64,000 nt of DNA from Eonycteris spelaea (taxonomy: Eukaryota > Chordata > Mammalia > Chiroptera > Pteropodidae), in assembly GCA_003508835.1 (NCBI GenBank), contig PUFA01000165.1, positions 248,001-312,000 of the forward strand, in the 5' to 3' direction. Position 1 is the first letter of the stretch. Each line of letters begins with the position of its first letter. The position numbers and the translations under genes were made by a program. Below the pieces are notes generated by a model. That model saw nothing but the letters and a program-made list of their open reading frames with translations, ran no database searches and was not told the DNA's origin. Positions 1-11,037 of this stretch are shown here, one piece after another.

Positions 1-124
1 TGAGCCAGCTAGGTTGGCTCAGGACCCACAAGCTTAACCAGTAAAACAATCTGGCCCTGCCTTTATGGTCTTGTCCATTTAATCTACCATTGCATAAACT
101 GGCAGTGCACTAGTCTCAACCTTC

Positions 125-215
125 TATGATGGGAAGAGGATTAAATTAAACAATTAAAGCCTTATGTTCAGTGCTTGAAACATAATAAATCCATCATCCA
201 AGTTAATGGCAACAT
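125..215 (-). repeat. MIR SINE fragment
   Basis: The stretch reads as the 5' half of an antisense MIR: a gaggattaaatt-like block followed by agtgcttgaaacataataaa, the reverse of the MIR start. It is short and diverged, so the call is tentative. Confidence 0.4.
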
Positions 216-269
216 TATCCTTGCAGAAGTTCAGCCATAAACCTTGGCGTAATGCTCAAAGTACTCTTT

Positions 270-1075
270 CTCTCACATCTCACTTCTAACATGTCTGAAG
301 ATCCATTTGGTACTTTCTTTTGGGTTCAGAAAGCCACTCCTTTTTTCTCCCTCCCTACACCGTACCTGCTGGTCTGGGCCACCATCTCCGGATTGCCTCC
401 CTGCAGCAGCCTCCCAGGTGTTCTCCTTACTCCAGGCCTGGTCCTTCAGTCTCTTCTCAACACAACAGTCAGAGAGGTCCTGATAAAACCTAAGTTAGAT
501 CACCTCTCACTTCTGCCCCAAACCTTTCCATAATAGCGCATTTCTCTCAACATAATAAACAAAGTCCCTTCAATGGTCCTCAAAGCCTAAATGATCTGTG
601 ACTCCCTTCCCACCGAACACCTCCTAATTCATTTCCAATGATGCCCACTCTGCATGATTTACTCGCTCCCACCACATGAGCGCCTTGCTATTCCTGGAAC
701 ATGCTACCATATCCTGCTTTAAGGTTTTGCATCTGCTGTTCCTCTGCCTGACTTGCTTTGCTTGCTGATGTCCATGTGTCTCACTTCTTCATCTCTTTCA
801 AGTCATGGCTCAAATGTCGCCTTATTGAGGCCTCTCCTCACCACCTATTTAAAATGACAACGCCCATCCTCATTCTTTCATTTTTTCTCCATGGCATCTA
901 TTGACTACTAACACACTAATATCTTTTTTTTATTTATTTACCTTGTTTATTGTATCTCCCTCCACTAGAATATAAATCCCATGAAGACATTTTTTTTTCT
1001 GTTTTGTTCACTGCTCCTGGGATAGTCCCTGGCACATAGTAGGTGCTCAGTAAATACTTGCTGAATAAATGAATG
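270..1075 (+). mobile_element. L2 LINE, 3' end
   Basis: About 800 bp follows the L2 consensus in order. It begins with the ORF2-end block (gtctgggccaccatctccgg, near 372), passes the gcatctgctgttcctctgcc block near 729, and ends with the L2 terminus (ctggcacatagtaggtgctc, then taaatgaatg, 1029-1075). The reading frame is destroyed and the copy is 5' truncated. L2 is an old CR1-clade LINE that is no longer active in placentals. A 93-codon ORF here (252-533) is a chance frame through the repeat. Confidence 0.85.
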
Positions 1076-1688
1076 GTTGTTGGCTGTTCTTACCATGTGG
1101 GCCAGTTAGGAAGCTATTGAGCTATTCCAGGTGAGGACAGACTGTGCAGCCAGAGGTTGAGAGAAATATGGGCTGTGGAATCTGGTGGGGAGGGAAGAGT
1201 GATTCCTGGTATTTGTGGCGTTCCAGCAGGGAACATTCCATTCCTGGAGGCACACTAGGAGGAGCTAGCTAAGGAAGGAGGACAAGATGGTGTATTTGTA
1301 CTGTTTAAGCCAGAGGTGCTGCTGGATGTCCCACTGGTGTCTCATAGAAATGAGGACTGGAGGTGCAGTGAAAAGGCCAGCATGACAGAATTCTGGGAAC
1401 CCCGAGTGGTGAGCATAAAGCCCCTGGGGAATAAACAGAGGACACAGAGCAGTGAGAATAAAATCCCTCACTCCAATGCCCATGGGTGTCAGGCAGGTAC
1501 ATCAGGGAGCATTGTGGCCTGTGGCAAATGGAAATGTCTCTGCTACTGTTGGAAGAAGATTTCACTTCTCTTGATTGCTTGTTGCTGTGTGGGAAGTCAG
1601 GCCAGGCTTGTAAGAGCTTCTGATTTGTCTAGAGAAGGCAGAAATCTGGATATTTAGGTATAAAAAATGTTTTTCTTTCTGTTTCTTA
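1076..1688. other. Unassigned unique sequence
   Basis: No repeat family, splice-bounded exon or RNA gene was recognised. An open frame at 1316-1657 (113 codons, plus) has no domain signature, and overlapping frames of similar length occur on the other strand, so I treat it as chance. Confidence 0.5.
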
Positions 1689-1691
1689 TTT

Positions 1692-1736
<45 letters not shown>

Positions 1737-1809
1737 TTTCTTTCTTTCTTTCTCTTTCTTTCTTTCCCTTCTTTCCTTCCTTCCTCCCTCCCTCCCTCCC
1801 TCCCTCCCT
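1689..1809. repeat. Polypyrimidine tract, (CTTT)n then (CCTT)n and (CCCT)n
   Basis: About 120 bases contain only C and T, grading from CTTT units through CCTT to CCCT units. The complementary strand is pure purine, which creates a Lys/Glu/Arg-rich spurious ORF on the minus strand. Long mirror-like homopyrimidine tracts can form triplex DNA. Confidence 0.95.
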
Positions 1810-2527
1810 GGACAGTTCATTTAAATATTGCAAAAGTGCTCTATAAGACAAATAATCCATATCCGTGAGCTGGATTCAGTCCATGGACAATTAATTGACC
1901 ACCTTAGCGTAAGAGGAATGAGAGTAAGGGCTGGGAGCAGAATCTTGGAATGTAGTCACAAGGGTTGCTGTCTGTCCAGACACAGGAGGTAGGAGTTTTA
2001 AGTAGGAAGTGCATTGGAGGTTGGAGCACTGAGCATCATGAGGGCCATGAGTTTGAGAGTGGAAATTGGGCCCCCGGGAGATCACATAAGAACTTTTGCA
2101 GAGCAGGTCATGCCATGGTAGGGGCAGAAAGAAGACTTCTCTGAAGTGGGAAACTTTCTACCTATTTTAAAAGAGACAATGAAGGAGGGACAGATGGAAG
2201 TTTCTTTGCTTCTGGCTAGGTCTGCCCCTAGAAGGGAGTGGGACCAGGACAAACTAGCCAGTGTAAGGCCAGTTCCTCTCAGCCACTTAAAAGGAGACTG
2301 AACTGTTGACATCTGTCAGAGGCCTCCTGGGATATTCTAAATCACAAATATTTCGATATTAAATGTTAACGATGTTCAGAACAGAAGAGTGTGGTTCATT
2401 GCTCCTACCACCAACTTGTGTACTAAGTGTGAATCCTGGAGTGGACACCTTGGTCATCCTACCTATGAGTTACTGTGAAAGCCTAAAGCAGCACCCCTCA
2501 GAACCTTCCATGTCAGTGGCAGGGTTT
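1810..2527. other. Unassigned unique sequence
   Basis: AT and GC content is average. Small open frames occur on both strands (1891-2085 and 2082-2312 minus, 2363-2560 plus) without recognisable motifs. I see no repeat that I can name. Confidence 0.45.
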
Positions 2528-2678
2528 TCCATCTGGGCTGCCCAATATGGTAACCACTAGTCACATGTGGCCTTTGAGCATGTGAAATGTTTAGTGGAGA
2601 TGAGCAGCTGGATCTAAATAATTTAAATTTAAATAGCATCATGGAACTGTGGTTGTCATATTGGACACTGCAGGTCTA
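2528..2678. mobile_element. MER1-like hAT-Charlie MITE
   Basis: The ends are imperfect inverted repeats: gcccaatatggtaaccacta near 2538 pairs with tggttgtcatattggacact near 2650. The centre has the tgaaatgttt and aatttaaatttaaat blocks typical of MER1-type non-autonomous hAT elements. There is no coding capacity. Confidence 0.7.
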
Positions 2679-3269
2679 AAGGTTTGGAAGAAACTATCAT
2701 GATTAAAGACAATGCTTTACTCTTCCGGGGCCTCCTTTCTTACTCCTCCCCTAGAGGAGGCAATGCTAATAGGGAACCAAATTTCCAGGTGGGTGGAGTC
2801 ACTCACATGAGTGCGCCCCCCTTTTCTTGGGGGGTTGGATATCCAAGTGGGTCTGGGGCTGCCTCCTTAGGACCCTTGTGGTCACCTTGGCCTCTCTCTT
2901 TTCCATTTCTTGTTGGACATCTCTAACACTCCGATCTTATAAGGCTCAGCAGACAGCTGGACACAGACCAGGGCTCAGAGAAGTCCACCGGGGTTGTGGG
3001 CCTGTACCTCATAATTCAGCTCAATTACCTACCCGAGTGCTTTGCCTGCTAGGACACTAGCTCAGCTCATAATAAAAGGGACATTTTTAGTTTCCATTTC
3101 CTTATCTCTCAGGTGAACTTGTCTCCCAAAGGGACTTTGTGACACATGCTTATGTATGGCAGTAGGAGAGAGGGTGGCTCTGGTTTGGCAGGATCCAAGA
3201 ATTCCCAAATTCCTAGACCATTTGCATCTAATAAGGTCTCAGTGCTCTAACAATGGTATTTTCTTATTT
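2679..3269. other. Unassigned sequence
   Basis: Contains a GC-rich patch at 2800-2960 and two overlapping short frames (2684-2926, 2827-3060) with no family signature. No repeat recognised. Confidence 0.45.
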
Positions 3270-3401
3270 TTTCTGCTGGTATTTTAATTTAAAAAAAGAA
3301 TCTCACATATACCAACACATTACCTTTGTAAAAGATTAAAAATTATTCAGAAGGTCTTCCCCATAGACAAAACAGGTTATGGCCTTCCTCCCAGTCTAGC
3401 T

Positions 3402-3454
<53 letters not shown>

Positions 3455-3720
3455 TGTATCACACTGTGTATATTGTTCTGTGACTTGCTTTTCTCACTTA
3501 CCATGCCTTGGGGAATCTTTCCAAAGCTGTTAATGGAGATGGGCCTTATTCCTTTCTAAATGCTGTATAAATCTTCTACTGTATTCATGTAGATTATTTA
3601 ATCACTTCCTATTATGATATTTGTGTTTTTTTCTCTAAGTTTCAAAAGTACAAAACTGTGTTACAGCAAATATTCTTGTGTATTCTTGTGTATACCTCCT
3701 TGTGCACATGAGTGAGCATG
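3270..3720 (-). mobile_element. Old L1 (L1M-type) fragment with embedded (CA)n
   Basis: Antisense L1M-like blocks flank the microsatellite: a ttctgtgacttgcttttctc block near 3477 and an antisense tail near 3560-3720. The copy is highly diverged. I am fairly sure of LINE origin but not of subfamily. Confidence 0.5.
3405..3453. repeat. (CA)n microsatellite
   Basis: About 24 uninterrupted CA units, long enough to be expected to be length-polymorphic. It lies within the old L1M-like segment. Confidence 0.95.
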
Positions 3721-3764
3721 AGCAAACACACATGTGACAGAGAGTTGCATAGACTGGATTACTG

Positions 3765-4140
3765 TTTTGCAAATATTCACTCCTCCCCTACTCTAGACTT
3801 CATGGGAGAAGTCTTACTTCCTGTACCACTGGCAATGCGCTAGGCCTCAGACTTGCTTTGCTCAGTGGAATGGGGGGGGTGAGTGATGGTGGCCAGTTCT
3901 GAGCTTAAGCCTTAAGAGGTCTTGAACATTTCCACTTGTTTCTCTTGTGCTCCTGCCATTGCCATGAGAGTAACATTCTCCAGTGAGCTACTGGTCCAAG
4001 AAGGATGGGAGACATTCAGCCTAGCTATGCCCAGCCTGAATCAGCCAAACTCTGGCTAAAACTGTAGGCAAGTAAGTCAGAAAAATAAATGCTTGTTGTT
4101 TTGTGCTGCTGAAATTTCAAGGTTGTTATACAATAAAAGT
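3765..4140 (+). mobile_element. Ancient LTR-like repeat (MaLR-type), tentative
   Basis: The 3' part has aaataaatgcttgttgtttt followed near 4115 by gaaatttcaaggttgttata, which resembles the polyadenylation end of old MaLR LTRs. Upstream text (gccacttctgagcttaagcc-like, near 3893) resembles the same repeat class. It is too diverged to assign a subfamily. Confidence 0.4.
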
Positions 4141-4179
4141 TGCCTGATCCAGGAGTGAAAACTAGGAGAGCTTTTGTAC

Positions 4180-4285
4180 CTATCAAAATGTTTAATGGCA
4201 TGCACTTTGACCTAGAATTCTACTTCCATGTGTCCAGCCTACTGAAGCACTCCATATCAAGACATGAACAATGATATTTATACTG
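4180..4285 (+). mobile_element. Old L1M-type fragment, tentative
   Basis: The tttgacctagaattctactt block near 4208 resembles the sense L1 ORF2-end text that follows the conserved tttgacccagcaattcc motif. Short, diverged copy. Confidence 0.4.
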
Positions 4286-4289
4286 ACAC

Positions 4290-5422
4290 CCACTTGGTAA
4301 GAGAGTGTCGTCCCCTTCCCATTTGATGGATGGAGCTGTCCAGGCATCAAGCTATAAAATCACTTAGCAGCTCACCAATGGGGAATTGGAGCCTCTCATG
4401 CTAGACCTCCCCTCTACTCAGAGAAACAGCACCAGGAGTCAAACAGCCCGCATAGTGTGTACACCACCTGGCCTGTCTGCAGCCACAGATCATTGATTTG
4501 AGAGCCTTGCAGTTTTATCATCTTGAGAGCCTTTTTCCCAGTAGCACCTGCCTCCACCTTGCTCTCACACTTCACACAAGCAGGGCTACAGGGAGCTCAT
4601 GACTGGCTGGGCAAATTCATAACAGAATGCCTGGGGAAGAAGAATTTCCCATTGGATTGAAGTTGACTGTTTTCCATTCACCATCCCCTCCGCCCTCGCC
4701 CACCCACTCCAGGCAGCCAATCTCTTTTCACCAAAGAATTACATTTTTTAGACTCTTTCTTCCAGGCCCTCCAGCAGCCTCTTGGATGGGATCATGGGAA
4801 ATCTTGCTTAGGCAGAAAGATGTTCAGGGTTGCAGTGAGAGAATCGATACCTGGCTCCTACTTTCTTCCTTGGTTGCTAGCTTTGTGAAAGGCTGAGGGG
4901 AGAAGAATTGACTCCACCACAAGGGCCTATGGACACTTTTGCAGAGAAATTCACCATTCGCTGTGAGGAAGCCCAGTTGGAATCTTGGATCTGGGAAATA
5001 GATCTATTTGCTCCCTGTCTCTGCTTGCCTCTCGGTTCATCTGTCACTGTTAGCTCAGTGCTGATAATTCTGTCGAGTTGTAGCACTAGCCTGGCTTGGA
5101 AACGAATTGAGTGGAGAAGGAGTTTTCCTCAGCAGAAACTTAGTGCATCTATGGTTATTCATGGTGGAGACCGTTTCAGAGTTGGGTGTAGGTGGAGGGA
5201 GGTGGAGAAGGTTGGCTCATGTAGAGGGTTGGGGCCATTGGGGTGAGCTATTCATGTCCAGCCAAGATTATGGGCATCTGTGCATCAGCCTGCAGTGCCT
5301 GACCACCACAGGAAAGAGATGAACAGAGAAAACTGTGCTCATCAACTGTCCTGGATGTCCACCAGCCCATCCAGAGGGAGCTGCTTCCTTTTTCCATATC
5401 AGGTGATGAGGAAGGCCTCATT
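4290..5422. other. Unassigned unique sequence
   Basis: Open frames at 4627-4896 and 4908-5246 (plus) are 89 and 112 codons long but carry no recognisable domain, and opposite-strand frames overlap them. There is no CpG island and no named repeat. Confidence 0.45.
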
Positions 5423-6670
5423 CTTTTTTTTTTCTTTCTTTTTTTCATTTATTTATTTTAATTAGTTTCAAGTATACAGTACATTGGTTAGACATTTATA
5501 TAGTTTATAAAAACGATCCCCCTAATTGCTCCGTCTCTCCTCTGGTTTTCCACCTAGCCAATATATTAATGCTAATTGCACTCCCTATGCCGTGCTCCCC
5601 ATCCCTGTGACCATCTATCAACTACTAATTTGTACTTCTTTAACACTTCACCCCTTCTCTCAACCTCCCAGATGCCCCTCCCCTCTGTCCGTCACCAAAT
5701 TGTCCACTATACTTGTGAGTCTGTTTTTGATTAGTTTGTTCTTTTTTTCCTTAGATTCCGCATGTAAGTGAAATAATAGGGTATTTATCTTTCTCTGTCT
5801 GACCTATTTCACTAAGAATAATAACCTCTAGGTCTATCCATGTCATTGCAAAAGGTAGGATTTCATTTTTTTTAATGGCTAAGTAATATTCCATTGTATA
5901 TAGGAACCATACCTCTTTATCCAATCATCTATTGATGGGTATTTAGTTTGTTTCCATATTTTGGCTATTGTAAATGTTCTATCATGAATATTGGGGTGCA
6001 TAGATGTTTATGAATTATTATTTTGGTTTTCTTTGGATAAATACCAGAAGTGCAATTGCTGAGTCAAAAGGTATATCCGTTTTTAATTTTTGAGAAACCT
6101 TCAGACTGTCTTCCATAGAGGCTATACCAATTTGCAATCCTACCAACAATGTATGAAGTTCCCTTTTCTCCGCATCCTCACCAACACTTGCTGTTCTTTG
6201 ATTTATTGATGTTAGCCATTCTGACAGTTGTCAGGTGATATATCTTTGTGGTTTTAATTTACATTTCTCTGAGCATCTTTTCATATGTCTGGTGGGTCAT
6301 CTGTATTCCCTCTTTGGAGAAATATCTGTTCAGGTCTTCTGCCTATTTTTAAAATGGATTGTTTTTTGTTGTTGAGTTGTGTGAGTTTTTTTTTTATATG
6401 TTTTGAATGTTAACTTCTTATCAGATGTATTATTAGTGAATATCTTCTCCGATTCAGTAGTTTTTTTTTGTTTTGTTTTGTTGATGGTTTCCTTTGCTGT
6501 ACAAAAACTTTTTAGTTTGATGTAGTCCCATTTGTTCATTTTTTTTTTCTTTTGTTTCCCTTGCCCGGGGAGATATATCTGAAAAGAGTTTACCGCCTAT
6601 GTTTTCTTCTAGAATTTTTATGGTTTCTGGCCTTACATTTAAGTCTTTAATCCATTTTGAGTCTATTCTT

Positions 6671-7242
6671 TATTTTTAATGGTTCTTAAAATTTATTTAT
6701 TTTTATTTTTTTATTAAGTTTATTGGGGGTAACATTGATTAATACAATTATATAATTTTCAGGTGTACATTATAATTTGACATCTATATAATCTATTGTG
6801 TGATTACCACCCAAAGTCCAGTTTCCTTCAGCTACCATATATTTGATCCTTTTTACCAACTTTACCCACCCCCTTCCCTCTTATATTTGACCCTTTTGCC
6901 CAGTCTACCTCTTCTCTCCTCCCCCACCCCCTACTCACTGGTAACCACTAATCAGTTGTCCATGTCCATAAGTCTCTGTTTGTTTGTCCTGCTTATTTGT
7001 TGCTTGTAGATCTATATCCCACATATAAGTGATATCATGAGATTTTTAACTTTTTCTCTCTGGCTTATTTCATTTAGCATGATTATCTCAAGGTCCATCC
7101 ATGTTGTCGCAAATGGCAGTATTTAATCTCTTCTTATGTCTGAGTAATAGTCCATTATATATATACCACAGCTTCTTTAGCCAGTCATCTATTGTAGGAC
7201 ATTTTGGTTGCTTCCATGTCCTGGCATTTTGATTCTATTCTT
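6671..7242 (-). mobile_element. Nested, 5'-truncated L1
   Basis: A second L1 3' end (about 550 bp) sits inside the ORF2 of the larger L1. Its A-rich tail is the T-rich run at 6671-6713, followed by 3'UTR text (tttattgggggtaacattga, near 6719). Flanks at 6653-6670 and 7225-7242 are near-identical 18-mers (cattttgagtctattctt versus cattttgattctattctt, one mismatch), a target-site duplication. The host ORF2 reads across smoothly if one copy and the insert are removed. The tail starts with non-A bases, so the exact junction is approximate. Confidence 0.9.
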
Positions 7243-7268
7243 GTATACAGTATAAGAATGTGATTCAA

Positions 7269-7291
7269 TTTCTTTCTTTCTTTCTTTTTCT

Positions 7292-7355
<64 letters not shown>

Positions 7356-7357
7356 TT
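7269..7357. repeat. (TTTC)n microsatellite inside L1
   Basis: About 89 bases of nearly pure TTTC units, interrupted once near 7288, replace L1 ORF2 text just beyond the nested insertion. On the minus strand this gives a spurious Lys/Glu-rich frame. Confidence 0.95.
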
Positions 7358-8321
7358 ATGTATCTGTCCAATTTTCCCAATATCATTTATTGAAGAGACT
7401 GTCCTACCGCATTGTGTATTCTGACCTCCTTTGTCATATATTAAGTGAGCATAGAGGCAGGTATTTATTTCTGGGTTCTGTATTCTGTTTCATTGAGCAA
7501 TGTATCTGTTTTTTTATGCCAGTACCATGCTGTTTTGATTATTGTAGTTTTGTAATATAGTTTGCTATCAAGTCATGTGATACCTCCAATTTTGTTCTTC
7601 TTTCTCAAGATTGCCATGGCTATTCATGTCTTTTTATGGTTCCATATAAATTTTAAGATCATTTGTCTAGCTCCCTGAAAAATGCCATTGGTATTTTGAT
7701 AGGGATTGCATTGAATCTATAGATTGCTTTGAGTAGTATGGCCATTTAATGATGTTTTTTCCCATGAGCTTGGTATATGCTTCTATTTATTTGTTCTTCT
7801 TCAATTTCTTTTTTCAATAAATTTATAATTTTCTGAGAACAGGTCTTTTACCTCTTTGGTTAATTTGATTTCCAGGTATTTTATAGTTTTTGATGCAATT
7901 GTAAATGTGATTGTTTTCTTAATTTCTCTTTCTGAAAGTTCATCATTGGTGTATGAAAATGCCACTGACTTCTGAATATTTATTTTGTAACCTGCTACTT
8001 TACTGAATTCATTGATCAGTTCTAACATTTTTTGTGGAATCTTTAGGGTTCTCTATATGTAGTATCATATCATCAGCAAATAACGAGAGTCTTACTTCTT
8101 CCTTTCTAATTTGGATATCTTTTATTTCTCTTTCTTGTCTTATTCCTGTGGCTAAGACTTCCAATACAATGTTGAAGGGAGTGACATCCTAGTCTTTTTT
8201 CTGATCTTACGGAAAATACTTTTAGCCTTTGCCCATTGAGTGTGACGTTAGCTGTAGGTTTGTCATATATGAACTTTATTATGTTGAGGTATGTTCTCTC
8301 AATTCCTACTTTGCTGAGAGG

Positions 8322-8376
8322 TTTGTTGTTGTTGTTGTTGTGTTGTTGTTGTTTTGTTTTGTTTTGTTTTGTTTTT
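8322..8376. repeat. (GTT)n/(GTTTT)n low-complexity run inside L1
   Basis: GTT units change into TTTTG units within the reverse transcriptase region of ORF2, adding Gln/Asn-rich codons to the broken frame on the minus strand. Confidence 0.9.
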
Positions 8377-10224
8377 ACCATAAATGATGCTGGATTTTAT
8401 CAGATGCTTTTTCTGTATCTCTTGATATGATCATATGGTTTTTATCTTTCTATTTGTTAATGTGGTTATCACATTAATTGATTTGCAGATATTGTAACAA
8501 CCTTGCATCCCAAGAATAAATCCAACTTGACCATGGTGTATGATATTTTTAATGTATTGCTGAATTCAGTTTGTTAATATTTTGTTGAGGATTTTTGCAT
8601 CAATATTCATAAGAGATTTGGCCTATAGTTTTCTTTTTTTGTAATGTTTTTGTCTGGTTTGGAATCAAGGTAATGGTGGCCTCATAAAAGCAATTAGGGT
8701 CTTCCCTCTTCTTGAATTTTTTGGAATAGTTTGAGAAGAATAGGTGTTAATACTTCTTTGAATGTTCGGTATAATTTGCCTGCGAAGCCATCTGCTCCAG
8801 GACTTTGTTTTTTGGGAGGTTTTGATTACTGATTCTATTTCATTGGGAGATTATATGTTTCTTGGACTGTGTCAGTTTTTTCCAGATTGTCCTATTTGTT
8901 GGCATATATTGCTTGTGGTATTTTCTTCTGATCCTTTGCATTTCTGTGGAGTCCATAGTTATTTCTCCTCTCTTTCTGATTTTATTTTTTGAGTCCTCTC
9001 TCTTTTTCCTTGATGAGTCTGTCTAAGCATCTGTCAGTTTGTTTGTCATTTCAAAGAGTCAGACTCTCTTCATTTATTTCTGCTCTGATCTTTATTATTT
9101 TTTTCCTTCTGTTCACTTTGGGCTTTATTTATTGTTCTTTTTCTAGTTCATTTAAGTGTAAGGTTAGATTGTTCATTTGAGCTTTTTCTTGTTTCTTGAG
9201 GTAGGCCTGTATTGCTATGAATTTCCTTCTTAGGACTGCTTTCGTTGTGTCCCATAGATTTTGAATCATTGTATTTTTGTTTTCATTTGTCTCTAGGTAT
9301 CTTTTGATTTATTCCTTGGACTCATCGATAACCCATTCATTATTTAGTAGCATGTTATTTAGTCTCCATGTGCTTGTGTATTTTTTAGTTTTTTTTCTTT
9401 GTAGTTCATTTCTAGCTTCATATGACTTTTTGTGATCAGAGAAGATGATTTCAATCTTCTTGAATTTATGGAGACTTGTTTTGTGTCCTAACATTGGTCT
9501 ATCCCAGAAAATGTTCCATGTGCACTTGAGAAGAATGTATATTTTGCTGCTTTGGGGTAAAATGCTCTGAAAATATCAATCAAATCCATCTGGTCTAGTG
9601 TATCTTTTAGGCCCATTGTTTTCTTGTTGATTCTTTGCCTGGAAGATCTATCCATTGGTGTAAATGGGGTGTTAAAGTCTCCTACAACAAGTGTACTACT
9701 ATTGATCTCTCCTTTTATGTCAGTCAATAATTGCTTTATGTATGTAGGTGCTCCTGTGTTGGGTATTATATGTGTACTAGGGTTATGTCCTCTTGATTTA
9801 TTGATACTTTTATCATTATGTAATGCCCTTTTTTGTCTCTTATAGTTTTTTATTTTAAAGTCTATTTTATCTGATATAAGTATCGCTACCCTGGCTTTTT
9901 TTTTTTTCATTTCCATTTGCGTGAAATATCTTTTTTTATCCCTTTACTTTCAGTCTGTGAGTGCCATTTGATCTGAAGTGGGTCTCTTGTAGACAGTATA
10001 TGCATGGATCCTGTTTTCTTATCCATTTGGCTACCATATGTCTTTGGAGCATTTAATCTGTTTACATTTAAAGTGATTATTGATAGGTACATAGTTACTG
10101 CATTTTATTATTTTAATTTGTTCTATTTTCTTTTTAACTCCTCTTTATACAGAGGTCCCTTTAACATTTCTTGTAATACTGGCTTGTCGGTGATGAATTC
10201 TTTAAGCTTTTTTCTGTCTGGGAA

Positions 10225-11037
10225 GCAGACATTTTAATCAAAAGCCTTGCTGGGTAGAGTATTCATGTTGTAGATTCTTGTTTTTCATAACTTTGAATAT
10301 TTCTTGCCATTCCCTTCTGGCTTACAAAGTTTCCATTGAAAAGTCAGCAGACATTCTTATGGGGTACCCTTGTAAGTAACTAGCTTCCTTTCTCTTGCTG
10401 CTTTTAAGATTCTCTCTTTGTCTTTGACCTTTGGCATTTTAATTATGATGTGTCTTGTTGTGGGTCTGTTTGAATTTCTTTTTTGAGATACTTTGTGCTT
10501 CCTGAACTTGTATGTCTAATTCCTTTGCCAGGTTAGGGAAGTTTTCTGTCATTATTTCTTCAAATAGATTCTCAATCCCTTACTCTCTCTTCTCCTTCAG
10601 GTACTCACTCTATGAGCCCAATATTGTTACACTTCATGTTGTCCCAGAGGTCTCTTAAACTATCCTCATTTTTTAAATTCTTTTTTCTTTTTGTTGTTCC
10701 AATTGAGTATATTCTTGTCTTTCAGTTTGCTGATTTGATCTTCTGCTTCTCCAATCTACTGTTGAATCCTTCTAGTGTATTCTTCATTTCAGTTATTATA
10801 TTCTTCATTTCTGTTTGGTTCTTTTTTTATGGTTTCTATGTCCTTTTTTATGCTTACCGTCTCTCTATTGAAGTTCTCATTGTGCTTATCCATTCTCCCC
10901 CTAAGTTCATTGAGCATCCTTATAGCCATTATTTTGAACTCTGTTTCTGGTAGGTTGCTTGCTTCCATTTCATTTAGCTTATTTTCTATAGTTTTCTCCT
11001 GTTGTTTCATCTGTGGCATGTTTCTTTGATTTCTCAT
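10225..11037 (-). pseudogene. L1 ORF1 remnant (coiled-coil RNA-binding protein)
   Basis: The longest open piece, 11037-10789, starts MRNQRNMPQMKQQEKT and continues with the Lys/Glu-rich heptad pattern expected of the ORF1p coiled coil, including KIMAIRMLNELRGRMD. Downstream text to about 10225 keeps L1 ORF1 similarity in changed frames with stops, so the C-terminal domains are not readable. The position, directly upstream of ORF2 and below the long 5'UTR, fits L1 organisation. The start is chosen at the conserved MR-Q-N start near 11037. Confidence 0.8.

Larger units (their letters stand above)
6300..10092 (-). pseudogene. L1 ORF2 remnant (endonuclease + reverse transcriptase)
   Basis: Open pieces in several frames match L1 ORF2p in order. 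The N-terminus at 10092-9907 has the IITLNVNRLN motif. The endonuclease segment at 9916-9488 includes VVGDFNTP. The reverse transcriptase segment near 8381-8106 includes ANVTLNGQ, followed by the catalytic FADD motif read from 8080 down to 8069. The C-terminal region includes [14 protein letters not shown] near 6650 and [13 protein letters not shown] at 6539. An intact ORF2p is about 1,275 residues. Here it is broken by stops, frame changes, a (TTTC)n expansion at 7269-7357 and the nested L1 at 6671-7242. It is clearly dead, although several motif residues survive. Confidence 0.9.

Noticed and set aside
1654..1860. Lys/Glu/Arg-rich minus frame
   Set aside because: Translation of the (CTTT)n tract, not a nuclear-localisation-rich protein.
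5405..5423. Outer target-site duplication of the large L1
   Set aside because: Only cctcat is shared with 13576-13582, too short and in low-complexity context to support a claim.
9488..9916. 142-codon frame that looks like a nuclease
   Set aside because: It is the endonuclease part of a broken L1 ORF2, not a host gene.
10612..10953. Plus-strand Phe/Leu-rich frame like a membrane protein
   Set aside because: Antisense to L1 ORF1. The minus-strand reading is the real one.
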